A DNA stretch of 5,265 nt from Ruminococcaceae bacterium UBA1865 (GCA_002338255.1 DDHX01000042.1:12136-17400); one strand, 5' to 3'. Positions 1-5,265 are shown, numbered from the stretch's first letter. The notes: generated from the sequence alone by a model not told the origin. Translations and numbers: made by a program.

Positions 1-62
1 CAGGTTCATGGCCAATGTATGAAAAATAGATTCCAAGCTTCATGTTTTTTCAAATTAACTTC

Positions 63-78
63 ACTAAACAGTTTTAGT
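63..78. promoter_or_regulatory. Small dyad upstream of the flavocytochrome gene
   Basis: ACTAAA (63-68) and TTTAGT (73-78) form a perfect 6+6 inverted repeat around a 4-base spacer, ending 17 bases before the start codon at 96. It lies in the AT-rich leader and could be a repressor operator or a weak hairpin. No convincing -35/-10 pair was found in bases 1-95, so the promoter of the redox unit may lie outside the window. A dyad this short in AT-rich DNA can arise by chance. Confidence 0.2.
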
Positions 79-95
79 AGAAAGCGGATGACGTC

Positions 96-1430
96 ATGAT
101 AAAAAAGATTTGTTTCCTTATACTTTATTTTATTAGCCCTGCATTACCAATTATTGCAATTTACTCCTCTAATCCCGGCTATTACGGTTCCACCGGTTTT
201 ATTCCTATGGTGCTTGGATCTATGGCGTTCACCTGGCTGAATATGCAGTTAATACTCAGCGCAAGACCGAAACGAATCGAATCAAGCTTTGGACTTGACC
301 GATTTTACCAGTTTCACAGCTTGATGGCTGTCATCGCGATTGTGATTGCGTTCACGCATAAGCTTCTGCAGGAACGTACTTTTTCAGAAAGTTTTCAGAC
401 GAAGCTCGGGGATGCCGCAATCGTTATTTTTATCATTGCCGCTGTGCTGGCACTTGTCTTTATGATTGATGCTTTAGTCAGAATCATAAAGCCGCTGCAG
501 GCATTAAGAGTATTTGCCCAAAAGATGAATCTTGGAAAATACAATATGCATGTGCTTTTACATAATCTGAATGTAGTTGCGGTCGTACTTGTTTTTATCC
601 ATGTAATGCTTTCTTATTCCGCCAGTAATCCCTTTGTTAAGGCAGTCTACATTCTGTATTCCGGTACGGCAATTGGATTTTATTTATACCACAAGGTAAT
701 CCGTAGATATTTTCTGAATCGAAAATTTGTCGTTGAGCAAGTCCACGCAGAGTCTTCTTCCATAAGCACTCTCATACTGCGGCCGGAGGTGGGGGAAGTA
801 TTTCCATATCTGCCGGGTCAGTTCGGGTTCTTAAGAATACTAAGCGATGGGATTAGCGCAGAGGAACATCCGTTTTCAATTTCTTCACAGCCTTCAGACA
901 AAAAGCACATATCTGTGACCATCAAGAATCTGGGTGACTGGACTGTGGGCGTGCAAAATATTAAGGCAGGCAGTAAGGCAACGCTTGATGCGCCATATGG
1001 GAGATTCAGTCCACTTAAATACAACTGTGAAAACGGAATTGTGCTAATTGCGGGCGGTGTGGGTATTACGCCAATGCTGAGTATCGTAAGATATTTTCAT
1101 CAGAATGACGAGAGCCAGAAATTGATGCTGTTTTGGGGTGTAAATGATCAAGAAGAGATAATTTGCAGTGATGAATTTCAGACCTTTCAAGAAGAGATAC
1201 AAAACTTCACATTTATCCCTGTAATCTCTAAAGATAAAAATTATGAGGGTGAAAAAGGTTATGTTACCGCAGAAAAACTTGAAAAATATATCAATTTAAA
1301 TGGGTACGATCTGCATAAGCTGCAATACTTTATCTGTGGGCCCGCGGTGATGCAGACAAGTATCTTAAAAAGTCTCAAATTAATGGGCGTGAATAACAAA
1401 AATATCCATTATGAAAGATTTTCACTGTAA
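96..1430 (+). CDS. Membrane flavocytochrome, ferric reductase/NOX-like, with FAD/NAD(P)-binding domain
   Basis: This 444-aa protein is predicted to move electrons from cytosolic NAD(P)H through FAD and two membrane b-hemes to the outer face of the membrane. The N-terminal half has about six hydrophobic helices (roughly 5-22, 35-54, 72-90, 106-128, 157-175, 180-198). Two histidine pairs sit on neighbouring helices, H74/H88 and H156/H169, spaced 14 and 13 residues apart as expected for stacked bis-His hemes of the ferric-reductase-like domain; H152 is also nearby. The C-terminal half is a ferredoxin-NADP reductase module: the FAD motif HPFSISS at 258-264, the nucleotide-binding GGVGITP at 320-326, the CGP motif at 414-416, and an aromatic C-terminal end (YERF, 439-442). 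Length and domain order match predicted ferric reductases (COG4097 type). The start ATG at 96 has only a weak GGATG-like SD. The b5 lipoprotein gene follows after 54 bases. The domain assignment is firm. The physiological acceptor (iron, oxygen, a quinone or the neighbouring b5 protein) is not shown by the sequence. Confidence 0.9.
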   Translation: MIKKICFLILYFISPALPIIAIYSSNPGYYGSTGFIPMVLGSMAFTWLNMQLILSARPKRIESSFGLDRFYQFHSLMAVIAIVIAFTHKLLQERTFSESFQTKLGDAAIVIFIIAAVLALVFMIDALVRIIKPLQALRVFAQKMNLGKYNMHVLLHNLNVVAVVLVFIHVMLSYSASNPFVKAVYILYSGTAIGFYLYHKVIRRYFLNRKFVVEQVHAESSSISTLILRPEVGEVFPYLPGQFGFLRILSDGISAEEHPFSISSQPSDKKHISVTIKNLGDWTVGVQNIKAGSKATLDAPYGRFSPLKYNCENGIVLIAGGVGITPMLSIVRYFHQNDESQKLMLFWGVNDQEEIICSDEFQTFQEEIQNFTFIPVISKDKNYEGEKGYVTAEKLEKYINLNGYDLHKLQYFICGPAVMQTSILKSLKLMGVNNKNIHYERFSL

Positions 1431-1484
1431 AATTCCAAGGTCGCCCAAAGATGAAAATAATTTGAAAATATAAAGGGTAATGAT

Positions 1485-1883
1485 ATGAAAAGAAAATTAA
1501 TGATTATGATGGCGTGTGTTATGGCTGCAGTGCTTCTTGCTTTTGCAGGATGTGATTCAGCGGGCAGCGCTGCGTCCTTTGCAGGCAGTTCTGCATCCAC
1601 CGCAGGTGGTTCCGTTACTCAAGCTTCATCAGGTGCATTATCTGTCAGTTCACCGCAAAAAATATTCACTAAAGAAGAACTGAAAAAATACGACGGGCAA
1701 AATGGAAATCCCGCTTACGTGGCTATCAATGGAACCGTTTACGACGTAACAAACGTACCACAGTGGAACGGCGGGGCACATCACGGTTTAACTGCGGGGC
1801 AGGATCTCACAAAGGAAATCGCGAACGCGCCGCACGGCATATCCGTTTTAGCTAACTTGCCGGTAGTCGGAAAACTGCAATAG
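1485..1883 (+). CDS. Cytochrome b5-like heme-binding lipoprotein
   Basis: This 132-aa exported protein starts with a lysine-rich n-region and a hydrophobic core (residues 5-21), followed by a lipobox-like AFAGC whose Cys23 would be lipidated; Phe at -3 is slightly unusual. Residues 24-57 form a low-complexity Ser/Ala/Gly linker typical of surface lipoproteins. Residues 59-132 form a single cytochrome b5-like domain, beginning with FTKEELKKYDG and continuing with YVAINGTVYDVT. Likely axial heme ligands are His99 or His100 in GGAHHG and His117 in APHG; the classic HPGG motif is absent, as in many bacterial short b5 proteins. The domain ends at the protein terminus with a PVVGKL motif. An AAAGGG ribosome site (1472-1477) lies 7 bases before the ATG. 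It lies 54 bases after the flavocytochrome gene on the same strand with no clear terminator between, so co-transcription is likely. Inferred role: extracytoplasmic electron carrier accepting electrons from the flavocytochrome. A heme-sensing or steroid-binding-like role cannot be excluded. Confidence 0.85.
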   Translation: MKRKLMIMMACVMAAVLLAFAGCDSAGSAASFAGSSASTAGGSVTQASSGALSVSSPQKIFTKEELKKYDGQNGNPAYVAINGTVYDVTNVPQWNGGAHHGLTAGQDLTKEIANAPHGISVLANLPVVGKLQ

Positions 1884-1909
1884 CAGTCTTTCTATCATTG
1901 TCCGTTCAA

Positions 1910-1934
1910 AAACGACTGTCTTGACAGCCCGTTT
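1910..1934 (+). terminator. Candidate weak terminator of the redox unit
   Basis: AAACG (1910-1914) pairs with CGTTT (1930-1934) and CTGTC (1916-1920) with GACAG (1923-1927), separated by a 1/2-base internal loop, 27 bases after the b5 gene stop. The following bases are only moderately T-rich (GATTCTT). It is well placed to end the redox transcript, but the poor U-tract makes it weak. It may instead be a regulator site just upstream of the -35 box at 1940. Confidence 0.3.
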
Positions 1935-1939
1935 GATTC

Positions 1940-1968
1940 TTGACAAAGTTCTTGTGTGGTAGTATCAT
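1940..1968 (+). promoter_or_regulatory. Strong sigma-A-type promoter
   Basis: A perfect -35 TTGACA (1940-1945), a 17-base spacer, and a near-consensus -10 TATCAT (1963-1968) predict a transcript start near 1975. The leader then reaches a perfect SD (GGAGGTG, 1989-1995) and a 48-codon ORF at 2002. This is the best promoter in the window. Its transcript would meet the strong terminator at 2191-2227 before the exporter genes. Confidence 0.7.
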
Positions 1969-2001
1969 AAATATAATTTATTTGAATCGGAGGTGAAACG
2001 T

Positions 2002-2148
2002 ATGAACTGCAGCGTATTTAAGGATGAAATTATCTGGAATAATATCGGTGAAGTGGCAATCCAAACGGGTATAAAATCCCTTTCCTTGTATAACTGCGCC
2101 CTTTTGCGGCAAGCCATACGATCTTTCACCGGTGTTTCATTACTTTAG
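2002..2148 (+). CDS. Short 48-aa ORF: MerR-like HTH remnant or leader peptide
   Basis: An ATG sits 6 bases after a perfect GGAGGTG (1989-1995) and under a strong promoter, so translation is likely. The 48-aa product contains NIGEVAIQTGI (residues 14-24), which closely resembles the start of MerR-family winged HTH domains (IGEVAxxTGI). It also contains ALLRQAIRSFTG (residues 33-44), which has the spacing of the MerR segment GLLxPxRRxxxG. The intervening turn, where MerR proteins have about LRYYDEIG, is about three residues short, and the frame ends at a TAG where the family would continue for many more residues. The likeliest reading is a decayed or deleted MerR-type regulator that kept its promoter and start. 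The alternative is a true leader peptide for attenuation of the downstream exporter. TetR and AraC readings of the same residues fit less well. The HTH likeness is by eye only. Confidence 0.4.
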   Translation: MNCSVFKDEIIWNNIGEVAIQTGIKSLSLYNCALLRQAIRSFTGVSLL

Positions 2149-2186
2149 CTTAGCTTTGCTTTTTTGCTGAAGTACAATTTTGAAAC
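2134..2186 (+). other. Long imperfect hairpin between short ORF and terminator
   Basis: TACTTTAGC (2141-2149) pairs with GCTGAAGTA (2166-2174) with one T-G wobble, and GTTTCA (2134-2139) pairs with TGAAAC (2181-2186) outside it, with a bulge on the right arm. The loop carries TT-x-GC-like repeats and a T-run (2160-2165). The structure overlaps the last codons of the 48-aa ORF and sits 4 bases before the intrinsic terminator, so a ribosome finishing the ORF would melt it. It may be part of an attenuation device, or only the leftover of a decayed gene. Confidence 0.35.
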
Positions 2187-2190
2187 AGTT

Positions 2191-2227
2191 ACCCGAAAGG
2201 TGTATTTGCCGCCTTTCGGGTATTTTT
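2191..2227 (+). terminator. Strong intrinsic terminator ahead of the exporter operon
   Basis: ACCCGAAAGG (2191-2200) and CCTTTCGGGT (2212-2221) are a perfect 10-bp inverted repeat. The stem can extend inward by a T-G wobble and a G-C pair to leave a 7-base loop. ATTTTT follows directly (2222-2227). This should stop transcripts from the promoter at 1940-1968 about 80 bases before the first exporter gene, unless it is regulated. Confidence 0.8.
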
Positions 2228-2242
2228 ATGTCCATTTATAAT
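2215..2242 (+). promoter_or_regulatory. Candidate promoter of the exporter operon (good -10, poor -35)
   Basis: TATAAT at 2237-2242 is a perfect -10 box, 62 bases before the ATG at 2305. With a 16-base spacer, the best -35 is TTCGGG (2215-2220), a poor match inside the right arm of the terminator. If used, transcription would start near 2249, exactly where the 37-bp dyad begins. A weak -35 with a dyad nearby is compatible with an activator-dependent or repressed promoter, but the box could be chance in AT-rich DNA. Confidence 0.35.
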
Positions 2243-2248
2243 AAATTG

Positions 2249-2285
2249 CGCGGTTCCGTCAGTCAATTGGCTTCACGGTATCGCG
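2249..2285. promoter_or_regulatory. 37-bp dyad in the exporter leader, possible operator or 5' UTR hairpin
   Basis: CGCGGTTCCGT (2249-2259) and ACGGTATCGCG (2275-2285) match as inverted repeats at 9 of 11 positions, around a 15-base spacer that contains the palindrome CAATTG near the centre. The right arm touches GGGAAGG (2285-2291), and the likely SD AAAGG is at 2293-2297. It could be a protein-binding operator just downstream of the TATAAT box, or an RNA hairpin affecting translation of the first permease. Confidence 0.35.
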
Positions 2286-2304
2286 GGAAGGCAAAGGTTT
2301 TATT

Positions 2305-3093
2305 ATGATTAAAAAATATTATGCTACCGCCTATATGTGTGCCGTACAGGCGTTTGACGGGAACTTAATGTGTGTTACAGCGGAATATGCAGTACGGTTT
2401 CTTCGTCTATTTATTTTCATTCTTATCTGGCGTTCACTCGCGGCAGGCGGTGTGGACTTTAACGGCATGACGCTCCCTCAAATTTTAACATACATGATGA
2501 TGGCCTCGGTTCTGCGCCAGCAGCTTGATATTATCACTCCGGCCACCTCCGCGCTTTGGGAAGGTTCCATCATTGGACGGTACACACGGCCAATCCCGGT
2601 AATTGGGAGTTTTATCGTGGAAACAATCGGGCGTTGGTGGATTCCGGTATTTCTGTTTTACTCTCTTCCGGTATTGCTTATCTCACCGCTGATGGGCATC
2701 AATCCTCTGCCAGCTAATTATGTCTGCGGGCTTCTGTTCGCATTCAGCCTGGCACTCAGCGCGTCACTCGGTTTCGCGTTTGATATTTTGTTTGCGGCAT
2801 TTGCAATGAACTTGAAAAACGGCTGCTGGGCGGCAATGATGGTTCGCGAGGCGGTATCGTCCCTTTTTTCAGGTGCGCTGATTCCTTTTGCAGTGATGCC
2901 ATGGAATTTGGGCAGGATTTTTGAGCTGCTTCCGTTTGGCTCCATTGCAAATGCTCCTCTTTCCATCTATATCGGCACCGGTCATTCTGCACGCCTGATT
3001 GCGCTGCAGATTTTCTGGAATGCTGTGTTGTGGATTGCAGCGGTTTTGATTTTTCGAAAAAGTGAGGAAAGGATGATTTCATTTGGCGGGTAA
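2305..3093 (+). CDS. ABC-2 exporter permease 1 (COG4587-like)
   Basis: This 262-aa integral membrane protein has hydrophobic segments at about 28-46, 57-75, 111-130, 138-167, 178-198 and 230-250. That is the six-helix pattern of ABC-2 (DUF990-type, ABC2_membrane_6) permeases. The stretch SLFSGALIPFAVMPWNLGRI (186-205), ending in ELLPFG, is the family's conserved region before the last helix. Its length is normal for the family. The start ATG has AAAGG (2293-2297) 7 bases upstream. It overlaps the second permease by 11 bases, and with it and the ATPase forms one operon. The two permeases probably form the heterodimeric membrane pore. The substrate is unknown; the family name is simply uncharacterised transport system. 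Confidence 0.85.
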   Translation: MIKKYYATAYMCAVQAFDGNLMCVTAEYAVRFLRLFIFILIWRSLAAGGVDFNGMTLPQILTYMMMASVLRQQLDIITPATSALWEGSIIGRYTRPIPVIGSFIVETIGRWWIPVFLFYSLPVLLISPLMGINPLPANYVCGLLFAFSLALSASLGFAFDILFAAFAMNLKNGCWAAMMVREAVSSLFSGALIPFAVMPWNLGRIFELLPFGSIANAPLSIYIGTGHSARLIALQIFWNAVLWIAAVLIFRKSEERMISFGG

Positions 3094-3967
3094 TTACAGG
3101 AATAACAGGCATTTTCAGAACCTGAAAACCCTGTTTCGCTTATTGGGTGTTTACACCAAAATGGATCTTATGTGGTTTCTGCGTGATACACGGTACTGTC
3201 TGCTGCAAATAGCGGCGGATACCATCAGCGCTGCCGCAGCCGTGTCCGGTGTGTTCCTTCTGTCAGTTCAATTCGGCGGAATCGGTGGCATGAATAAAAA
3301 TGAAATTCTGTTCATGCTTAGCTACGCAACGATGGTTGATGGTGTGTTTATGATCTTTTTTGCGGGCAGCAATACGGGCAGCATCAGCCGGGTGATTGGG
3401 CGCGGCCAGTTGGATCACGCCGTTATTCAGCCTGTCCCGATTTGGATTCAGCTTATAACAGGGGGATTCTCACCGGTTTCCGGCAGCAGTATGCTAATTT
3501 GTGGTATTGCTCTCAGTATTTATTCGATTTACAATTTGCATTTGAGCGTTTCGACCATGTGGATAGCCGCATATTTGTTCAGCGTAATCTGCTCAACCGT
3601 GATTATTGTTTCTGTCACCTATATTATTTCCTGTCTGGCATTTTACGCGCCGGCGGCCGCAGAAGAAATTTCTGAAGTTGCAAGAGATCTGTTCACATCA
3701 CTGAAAAGTTATCCGCTTGGCGGGACGTCATGGCTCTGGCAGACGGTGTTCTGCACGATTATTCCGGTGGGCCTCGCAGCGTGGTTTCCAAGCAGCGTCC
3801 TACTTTCCCAAATGCCGAACGGAGTTTTTGGGGGAGTAAGGTTTCCTGCTCTTACGGCGGCTGTGGCAGCGGCTCTGCTGATTGCAGCAACTCTATTATT
3901 TAAAAAAGGAATGAATTATTATGCAAAAAACGGTTCGCCCCGATACTCGGGCTTTGGTCATAGATGA
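3083..3967 (+). CDS. ABC-2 exporter permease 2 (COG3694-like)
   Basis: This 294-aa second permease subunit has hydrophobic segments at about 45-64, 76-96, 134-152, 160-186, 218-240 and 256-274. GRGQLDHAVIQPVPIW (106-121) matches the cytosolic loop common in this family, where a G-x-LD-x4-PV pattern recurs. YPLGG...IIPVG (210-230) precedes the fifth helix region, again as in COG3694 members. The start is a TTG at 3083, supported by AGGAAAGGA (3065-3073) about 9 bases upstream and by overlap with the end of permease 1. No in-frame ATG lies nearer than Met27, so the exact start is uncertain. The C-terminal tail (YAKNGSPRYSGFGH) looks like the usual family end, so the 47-base overlap with the ATPase gene appears genuine. 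The two permeases are clearly different in sequence, so this is a heteromeric transporter. Confidence 0.85.
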   Translation: MAGNYRNNRHFQNLKTLFRLLGVYTKMDLMWFLRDTRYCLLQIAADTISAAAAVSGVFLLSVQFGGIGGMNKNEILFMLSYATMVDGVFMIFFAGSNTGSISRVIGRGQLDHAVIQPVPIWIQLITGGFSPVSGSSMLICGIALSIYSIYNLHLSVSTMWIAAYLFSVICSTVIIVSVTYIISCLAFYAPAAAEEISEVARDLFTSLKSYPLGGTSWLWQTVFCTIIPVGLAAWFPSSVLLSQMPNGVFGGVRFPALTAAVAAALLIAATLLFKKGMNYYAKNGSPRYSGFGHR

Positions 3968-4946
3968 TGTCAGTAAAATTTACATGCAGTGGCAAAGAAG
4001 CGGCAGGATACGGGATATTATCAAGAATTTAAGACATCCGGAAAAGAAGGAAATCAAAGCGCTCGACCATCTTTCGCTTGAAGTTCAAAGAGGGGAGTTT
4101 CTTGCCTATGCGGGTGCAAACGGTGCCGGGAAAAGTACTACAATAAAAATTTTAACAGGAATTCTACAGCCGACGAGCGGGAGGGTCGAAGTATTTGGCA
4201 GGAGTCCCTCAACAGAGCGGATTGAACTGATGAAGCACATTGGCGTACTATTCGGGCAGCGCACCGAATTGTGGTGGGATCATCCGGTTATCACAAGCTA
4301 TCAATGGAAAAAGTCAGTTTGGAATATTCCGGAGGAAGTATATGAGCGAAATTTGAAGATGGTAACGGAATTGCTTGACCTTGGCGACATCATTCATACA
4401 TTCGCGCGGGAACTGAGTCTTGGCCAACGGATGCGGGCTGATTTGGGCATGCTCCTCCTTCATGAGCCGGAGATCATCTTTCTTGACGAACCGACGCTTG
4501 GCCTCGATGTGCTTGCAAAGCGCCAGATGATTGCGTTTTTAAAGCGTTACAACCGAGAAAAAGGGACCACTATTGTGGTTACAAGTCACGATATGGATGA
4601 CCTTGAAGAGATGGCACAGCGAATTATTTTGCTCTCAAACGGTAAAATAGCATTTGACGGAAGCTTTGACGCGCTGCGTCAGGCACAGGAAAGTCTTTGC
4701 CGCATCAATATCACAACCGGCGATACGCAGCGCCCGTGCTTGGAAGATATGAAATACATCCGTTCAGACGGTAATGTTCATGTGTTTGAGTTTGACCGCT
4801 CGCAAAATGGAATGCACGAAATCCTTGGTGAGCTTGCACATATAAACGGTATTGAAGACATTGAAATTAAAAAGGCTCCCATCGAAGAAGTCATTGCAAA
4901 TCTATATCTCAGCTGGAAAAATCCGAAAAATCAATTGAATCAGTAA
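3921..4946 (+). CDS. ABC exporter ATP-binding protein (COG4586-like)
   Basis: This 341-aa ATPase powers the two permeases before it. It has Walker A GANGAGKST (65-73), Q-loop Gln113 in FGQRTELWW, signature LSLGQRMRADL (165-175), Walker B IIFLDEPT (185-192), D-loop GLDV (194-197) and the switch His223 in TSHD. All catalytic residues are present. The signature has Leu in place of the first Gly of LSGGQ, as is common in COG4586 proteins. The early insertion RSGRIRDIIKNLRHPEKKEI (27-46) before the Walker A, and a C-terminal extension ending in EEVIANLYLSW, also fit COG4586 rather than a generic ABC ATPase. The ATG at 3921 has AAAAAAGGA (3902-3910) 10 bases upstream, and the gene overlaps permease 2 by 47 bases, which suggests translational coupling. 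A hairpin terminator follows at 4980. Function as an export ATPase is well supported, but the cargo is not. Confidence 0.92.
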   Translation: MQKTVRPDTRALVIDDVSKIYMQWQRSGRIRDIIKNLRHPEKKEIKALDHLSLEVQRGEFLAYAGANGAGKSTTIKILTGILQPTSGRVEVFGRSPSTERIELMKHIGVLFGQRTELWWDHPVITSYQWKKSVWNIPEEVYERNLKMVTELLDLGDIIHTFARELSLGQRMRADLGMLLLHEPEIIFLDEPTLGLDVLAKRQMIAFLKRYNREKGTTIVVTSHDMDDLEEMAQRIILLSNGKIAFDGSFDALRQAQESLCRINITTGDTQRPCLEDMKYIRSDGNVHVFEFDRSQNGMHEILGELAHINGIEDIEIKKAPIEEVIANLYLSWKNPKNQLNQ

Positions 4947-4979
4947 AGTGAATTTTAATTGCATATTTTCGATAACAAA

Positions 4980-5020
4980 TAAGATTGGGGCAGCTTCAAA
5001 ATGAAACTGTCCCAATTTTA
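4980..5020. terminator. Long hairpin, probable bidirectional terminator
   Basis: TAAGATTGGGGCAG (4980-4993) pairs with CTGTCCCAATTTTA (5007-5020), with two G-T wobbles. The stem continues past one C-A mismatch as TTC (4995-4997)/GAA (5003-5005) around the loop AAAAT. On the plus strand it begins 33 bases after the ATPase stop and its arm merges into TTTTA. On the minus strand CTTATTTGTTATC follows. Plus-strand exporter genes and the minus-strand AraC gene converge here, so one hairpin can serve both. Confidence 0.7.
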
Positions 5021-5111
5021 TGTTCTATTAAGGTTGGAATTACTTAGTTGTTTTACTCACCATTGGGTGAGATATTTCTTGAAACTGAAATTGGTGTTTC
5101 GTTTTCGCATT

Positions 5112-5265
5112 TTAATGCCTTTTGTATTTTAAAGGACTGACGCCTGTAACTTTTTTAAACACCTTGGCAAAATAGTTTTGGTTGGAAAATCCTACGGATT
5201 CTGCAATCTCGGACATGGAGCTGTCGCTGCTGCGAATAAGTTGTTTTGCGTAGTTGATACGTACT
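5112..5265 (-). CDS. AraC-family transcriptional regulator, C-terminal end (partial)
   Basis: Read on the minus strand, the last 50 residues of a protein are visible, ending at TAA (5112-5114). They hold the end of an AraC-type double HTH: VRINYAKQLI, then SMSEIAESVGFSNQNYF, then AKVFKKVTGVSPLKYK at the extreme C-terminus. These are the hallmark second-HTH residues of the family, with G-F-S, YF, FK and TGVSP all present. The N-terminal sensor part lies beyond base 5265, so the inducer cannot be told. It converges with the exporter operon and need not regulate it; it could equally serve a neighbouring gene outside the window. Confidence 0.9.
   Translation of the reverse strand, partial: VRINYAKQLIRSSDSSMSEIAESVGFSNQNYFAKVFKKVTGVSPLKYKRH

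Noticed and set aside
1..99. A frame open from base 1 to a TGA at 97-99, overlapping the flavocytochrome ATG as ATGA, which could be the end of an upstream coupled gene.
   Set aside because: Only 32 codons are visible, they show no recognisable domain, and the stretch 30-80 is AT-rich like a leader. An open run this short arises easily by chance. Upstream sequence would decide it.
2002..2148. Reading the 48-aa ORF as a TetR- or AraC-type HTH fragment.
   Set aside because: The GEVA...TG...LYN stretch fits TetR for one helix pair, and FTGVS recalls AraC, but each covers only half of the peptide or needs larger gaps. The MerR reading explains both halves with one small gap.
2141..2165. Tandem TT-x-GC-like repeats (TTTAGC, TTAGC, TTTGC) as a possible short repeat array.
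   Set aside because: The units are irregular in length, too few, and explained as part of the hairpin arm and loop.
2756..3112. A long open minus-strand frame of 118 codons opposite permease 1.
   Set aside because: It lies fully over a well-supported membrane protein gene, its translation is rich in Ser/Gln/Pro without domain features, and it lacks a clear ribosome site. It is a shadow frame.
3442..3675. A second plus-strand frame of 77 codons inside permease 2.
   Set aside because: Its translation shows no domain, and the overlapping permease frame has clear transmembrane helices and family motifs.
5056..5100. Two small hairpins, CTCACC/GGTGAG (5056-5071) and GAAAC/GTTTC (5081-5100), just after the AraC gene stop on the minus strand.
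   Set aside because: The stems are only 5-6 bp and neither is followed by a good T-run in the minus direction. The longer hairpin at 4980-5020 is the better terminator.

Overview
The window looks like a piece of a low-to-moderate-GC Gram-positive (Firmicutes) chromosome, most likely an anaerobic Clostridia-type organism. The reasons are AAAGG/GGAGG-type ribosome binding sites at most genes, a Gram-positive-style sigma-A promoter (TTGACA-17-TATCAT), a lipoprotein with a Ser/Gly/Ala-rich surface linker, a TTG start codon, and compact operons ended by hairpin terminators. The exact taxon cannot be read from the sequence. No tRNA, rRNA, CRISPR array, insertion sequence or phage gene was seen.

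Layout. (1) 1-95 is an AT-rich leader with a small dyad (63-78). (2) 96-1883 is a two-gene redox unit: a 444-aa membrane flavocytochrome of the ferric reductase/NOX type, then a 132-aa lipoprotein with a cytochrome b5-like heme domain. (3) 1884-2304 is a 421-base stretch with no standard-size gene, but it is dense in signals. It holds a weak hairpin (1910-1934), a strong promoter (1940-1968), a perfect SD with a 48-codon ORF resembling a decayed MerR-type helix-turn-helix (2002-2148), a long imperfect hairpin (2134-2186), a strong intrinsic terminator (2191-2227), an isolated TATAAT box (2237-2242) and a 37-bp dyad (2249-2285). (4) 2305-4946 is a three-gene ABC-2 exporter operon of the COG4587/COG3694/COG4586 kind: two different six-helix permeases and one ATPase, with genes overlapping by 11 and 47 bases. 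(5) 4980-5020 is a long hairpin that probably ends transcription from both sides. (6) 5112-5265 on the minus strand is the C-terminal end of an AraC-family regulator that runs off the window.

How the parts may work together. The flavocytochrome should take electrons from cytosolic NAD(P)H through FAD and two b-hemes across the membrane. The b5 lipoprotein, anchored outside, is the natural next carrier, so the pair reads as a compact trans-membrane electron export module with an unknown final acceptor. The exporter operon is a complete heteromeric ABC-2 transporter of unknown substrate. Its leader (promoter, short ORF, terminator) suggests either attenuation or the remains of a lost regulator. 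The most interesting parts are the electron-transfer pair and the 1940-2304 leader. Everything else is ordinary.
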